From the NCBI RefSeq assembly GCF_010892395.1, contig NZ_JAACKB010000385.1:1-6887 (forward strand): DNA of 6,887 nt, given 5' to 3'. The notes beneath the pieces were generated by a model, which ran no database searches, was not told where the DNA came from, and was given only the letters and a program-made list of their open reading frames with translations. This DNA comes from Sulfurovum sp. bin170 (GTDB taxonomy: Bacteria > Campylobacterota > Campylobacteria > Campylobacterales > Sulfurovaceae). The translations under genes were made by a program, and so were the position numbers. This document shows, piece after piece, positions 4,609 through 6,887 of the stretch (positions within the stretch are counted from its first letter, which is position 1; each line of letters opens with the position of its first letter).

Positions 4609-6069
4609 ATGAACTTTGTTGAACGAAAAAGCGAATTAGAGATACTAGAGAGTGCCTATCAGAAACCATCTTCCTCTTTTGTCGCTGTTTATGGTAGAAG
4701 ACGCATTGGCAAAACCGAACTGGTCAATAACTTTTTTCAAAGCAAATCCTGTTTTCTTTTTTCACTAACAGGAGCTTACAATGCCACTTTAGAAGCTCAT
4801 CTTGATAACTTTACCGATAAGTTCTGTTCAGCTTTTGGTTGCAGTTTTGATGAAGTCGATTTTAAAAGTTGGAGTGATGCCTTTAGAGCCTTACGAGATG
4901 CTATAGCCGAAATAGAGACTCAAAAAGATTGTAAAATTGGTATCTTTATAGATGAACTCCCTTGGTTAGCCCAGATGAAAGATAACGGTTTCAAGAGTGC
5001 TTTATCTCTCTTTTGGAATGATTTTGCCTCTAAGCTAGATGATATTATGTTGGTGGTTTGTGGCTCTGCAACCAGTTGGATTATTGAACATATTATTGAA
5101 GATAGAGGTTCTTTAGCCAATCGTGTGACGGCGATTATCCATCTGCAAAGTTTCACACTCAAAGAGACCAAATCATTTCTCTTGGCACATGGTTATAAAA
5201 ATATTTCCCAAAAAGATTTGGTAGAGTACTATATGGTTTTTGGTGGGGTGGCTCACTATCTTTCTCTGATTAATCCACGAAAAAGTTTTATTCAAAATAT
5301 TCAGACCATCTTCTTTTCACAAAATGGAGTTCTAAGAACCGAATATAGTCGACTCTTTAGAAGTCTTTTTAATAATTTTCATAGACATGAACTAATCATC
5401 AAAACATTGGTCAAAAGTTGGAGTGGTCTTAGTTTTGCTGAACTCAAAAAGATAAAAAAGCTCTCCTCTAGCTCAACGCTACACTCTGCTTTGGATGAGT
5501 TGGAGGCTTCAGGGTTTATTGTCAAACATTTTAGGTATGGTCAGAAAAAAAGAGATACACTATATCGTGTTAAAGACCCATTTCTCTTCTTTTTTACCAA
5601 GTGGGTAGAGACCACCTCTTCGGTTGAAATTTTTCAAAATAGAAACTACTTTTTGAGTCTCTATCAGACACAAAAATATAAAATATGGTCTGGTTACGCT
5701 TTTGAAAACATCTGTCACAATCACATCTTGGAGTTAAAAGAGGCGTTAGGAGTTGGAGCCGTGCTTACCACTAGTCATTATTGGAGATATGTCCCTCAAA
5801 GCAAAGATGAACAGGGTGTGCAGATTGACCTATTGCTTGTGAGGGCTGATGGGGTGGCGAATATCATCGAGTGTAAATATAATAATAGTGAATTTGTTAT
5901 AGATAAAAAATATGCACAAAATTTGGAAAATAAGGTATCTGTTTTTAATGAAGTGACCAAGTATGCACATACTACTACAGTGGCGATGTTTACGCTTAAT
6001 GGGGTGAAACGGAATGAGTATTCTGATTATCTTGTGAGTGATTCAGTTTTGGTTGAGGGGATTGTTTAA
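4609..6069 (+). CDS. P-loop ATPase with winged helix and C-terminal DUF234/PD-(D/E)xK-like domain
   Basis: This 486-residue protein belongs to the archaeal/bacterial ATPase family that pairs an AAA/STAND-type NTPase with a DUF234-like domain. Visible parts are the N-terminal FVERKSEL motif, Walker A GRRRIGKTE (29-37), Walker B IGIFIDE (110-116, Asp115-Glu116), a sensor-1-like strand LVVCGSA (148-154), the GSLANR motif (167-172), a winged helix (about 258-310) and a C-terminal nuclease-fold region. In the last, Glu366 (GYAFEN), Asp407 (QIDLLL) and Glu421-x-Lys423 (IIECKY) fit a PD-(D/E)xK core. The length is normal for the family and no motif is broken. Cellular role is unproven in general; links to mobile DNA, toxin-like loci or defence have been suggested. 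The gene is monocistronic, with its own promoter between inverted repeats and a terminator behind it. Family call is firm; nuclease activity is inferred. Confidence 0.88.
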   Translation: MNFVERKSELEILESAYQKPSSSFVAVYGRRRIGKTELVNNFFQSKSCFLFSLTGAYNATLEAHLDNFTDKFCSAFGCSFDEVDFKSWSDAFRALRDAIAEIETQKDCKIGIFIDELPWLAQMKDNGFKSALSLFWNDFASKLDDIMLVVCGSATSWIIEHIIEDRGSLANRVTAIIHLQSFTLKETKSFLLAHGYKNISQKDLVEYYMVFGGVAHYLSLINPRKSFIQNIQTIFFSQNGVLRTEYSRLFRSLFNNFHRHELIIKTLVKSWSGLSFAELKKIKKLSSSSTLHSALDELEASGFIVKHFRYGQKKRDTLYRVKDPFLFFFTKWVETTSSVEIFQNRNYFLSLYQTQKYKIWSGYAFENICHNHILELKEALGVGAVLTTSHYWRYVPQSKDEQGVQIDLLLVRADGVANIIECKYNNSEFVIDKKYAQNLENKVSVFNEVTKYAHTTTVAMFTLNGVKRNEYSDYLVSDSVLVEGIV

Positions 6070-6104
6070 TAATTTTTACTTTTAAATAAAAAAACTCTCA
6101 AAAA

Positions 6105-6127
6105 TAGGCAGTTTTTGTAACTACCTA
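6105..6127. terminator. Bidirectional intrinsic terminator between convergent genes
   Basis: TAGGCAGTT (6105-6113) and AACTACCTA (6119-6127) form a 9-bp stem with one G-T pair and a 5-nt loop. On the minus strand it is followed by TTTTTGAGAG, and on the plus strand by CTTTCTT. It lies between the ends of the ATPase gene and the opposing lipoprotein gene and should serve both, more strongly the lipoprotein gene. Confidence 0.7.
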
Positions 6128-6158
6128 CTTTCTTAAAAAACTCCCTGCTTCGTTACAA

Positions 6159-6725
6159 TCACCCTGGGTCTTCAATGTTATATTCAAGTTTATAGATAAC
6201 ATTTTGATTCGTTTCCTTTTTAAGAAAAGCTCTCATATAATCTGACGCACCTCCACCCCAGATTTCAATAGAGTTGGTTGTTTTATCATATTTACTTCCC
6301 TCAAATCTATCCCAATCAGTTAGCTTTTTTCGTAATTCAAATTCCATTTCGTATGTTGAAGCCATTTTTTTATCTTTACAAACTACTTTATCAGCCCATC
6401 CTTTGCCGTCGGTTGTAACTTTGATTTTAAAAGGAAAATCGATACTTTTTGAAGCCAAATTAGCAACTGTTCCCTTTGTATTTCCATCACATCTATCATC
6501 TGATTTAAAAATAAAAACGATATGCTCACTCATTAAAGAGGTAATTTCATCTCCATTTTTTAAGCTATCTACCAATTTTGATGCTACTTCCTCTGGAGTA
6601 AGCAGTGCTTTTTTCTCCTCTTGAACTATAGGATTATCAGCATTCTCTACGGGATTACTACACCCACCAAGAAGAATTAATGCACTAAGTAAGAGGAGAG
6701 TTCTCTCTATTTTCTTTCGTTTCAT
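6159..6725 (-). CDS. Putative lipoprotein of unknown function
   Basis: This 188-residue protein starts with a typical lipoprotein signal: basic MKRKKIER, a hydrophobic stretch LLLLSALI, then the lipobox LLGGC with lipidated Cys22. Ser follows at +2, so sorting to the outer membrane is likely. After a low-complexity linker (about 23-40) comes a helical LTPEEVASKLVDSLKNGDE segment (42-60) and a mixed soluble domain. That domain contains Cys79 and Cys115, which could form a disulfide, and a GGGAS turn (157-161). The N-terminal part resembles small-ligand-binding or NTF2-like lipoproteins in general style, but I recognise no family. The ribosome binding site AAGGAA (6735-6730 on the minus strand) is 4 nt before ATG. 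The gene converges on the ATPase gene and is probably transcribed alone. Confidence 0.75.
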   Translation of the reverse strand: MKRKKIERTLLLLSALILLGGCSNPVENADNPIVQEEKKALLTPEEVASKLVDSLKNGDEITSLMSEHIVFIFKSDDRCDGNTKGTVANLASKSIDFPFKIKVTTDGKGWADKVVCKDKKMASTYEMEFELRKKLTDWDRFEGSKYDKTTNSIEIWGGGASDYMRAFLKKETNQNVIYKLEYNIEDPG

Positions 6726-6755
6726 CTTATTCCTTTATATTGAAGATTACTTGAT

Positions 6756-6761
6756 ATTATA
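6756..6761 (-). promoter_or_regulatory. Predicted -10 box of the lipoprotein gene
   Basis: TATAAT on the minus strand lies 30 nt upstream of the ATG at 6725, preceded by T-rich DNA and no clear -35 hexamer, as is usual in Campylobacterota. The 160-nt region to the right is very AT-rich and holds no gene. Confidence 0.5.
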
Positions 6762-6850
6762 TATCTATTCTCTTGAAAAACAGATATGGTTTAAAAATTA
6801 ATATTTTAAATTTTAATCTTTCTAATCATTATCAAAAAACTTCAAGAAAA

Positions 6851-6870
6851 CCCCGTTCTCTAAGACGGGG
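6851..6870. other. GC-rich hairpin resembling an IS200/IS605 (TnpB) right end, or a terminator
   Basis: CCCCGT and ACGGGG form a 6-bp stem around an 8-nt loop in otherwise AT-rich DNA. Read on the minus strand, CAATTCATCCCCG precedes the loop and GGGGTTTTCTTG follows it. That resembles the subterminal hairpin and reRNA/omega-RNA 3' end downstream of tnpB genes of the IS200/IS605 group. If so, a minus-strand tnpB would lie just beyond the right edge; none is in the window. Alternatively the stem plus TTTTCTT is a plain intrinsic terminator for a minus-strand gene outside the window. Confidence 0.45.
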
Positions 6871-6887
6871 ATGAATTGAAAATTTAA

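Noticed and set aside
6274..6624. 116-residue plus-strand open frame
   Set aside because: It lies wholly inside the minus-strand lipoprotein gene, which has a clear signal peptide, lipobox and ribosome binding site. The plus-strand frame has none.
6821..6834. Possible Fur box (AATCATTATC)
   Set aside because: Only one half of the Fur consensus matches; the other half is poor and the region is AT-rich, so chance is likely.

Overview
The window looks like chromosomal DNA from a member of the Campylobacterota (epsilonproteobacteria), probably a Sulfurimonas- or Sulfurovum-like chemolithotroph. This is an inference. It rests on the AT-rich base composition, AAGGAG ribosome binding sites, TATAAT -10 boxes without a clear -35 box, and the protein types. 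No taxonomic marker gene is present.

Positions 1-2404 hold a two-gene respiratory operon. A perfect CRP/FNR-type box (TTGAT-N4-ATCAA, 16-29) lies about 41.5 bp upstream of the start predicted from a -10-like element. It is followed by a cupredoxin-fold subunit II (117-767) and a 12-helix heme-copper oxidase subunit I (770-2404). All heme ligands and the His-His pair are present in subunit I. The first CuB histidine is replaced by an Asp-containing motif, the cross-linked Tyr is missing, and subunit II has lost its whole CuA site. Together these features argue against an O2-reducing cytochrome c oxidase. They fit a non-canonical nitric oxide reductase of the gNOR type, switched on under anaerobic or NO-exposed conditions.

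Positions 2405-2574 are a gene-free spacer with three copies of a 25-bp REP-like palindrome (two direct, one inverted) whose stems show compensatory base changes. A 14-bp near-perfect dyad follows, placed over the -10 box and running into the ribosome binding site of the next gene. Positions 2575-3811 encode two overlapping, tandemly duplicated two-helix membrane proteins of unknown function. Positions 3812-3931 hold a highly structured intergenic element that ends, on the minus strand, in a terminator-like hairpin plus T-run. A small membrane-anchored protein of unknown function follows (3932-4510).

Positions 4609-6069 encode a P-loop (STAND/AAA-like) ATPase with a winged helix and a C-terminal DUF234/PD-(D/E)xK-like domain. 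Its promoter is framed by a 10-bp inverted repeat, and a third copy of that repeat lies upstream. A bidirectional terminator (6105-6127) separates it from a convergent lipoprotein gene (6159-6725, minus). The far right end carries a hairpin resembling the right end of an IS200/IS605 (TnpB) element, whose body would lie outside the window. The first operon is respiratory core; everything after 2404 looks accessory, with lineage-specific genes and dyad-symmetric intergenic DNA.
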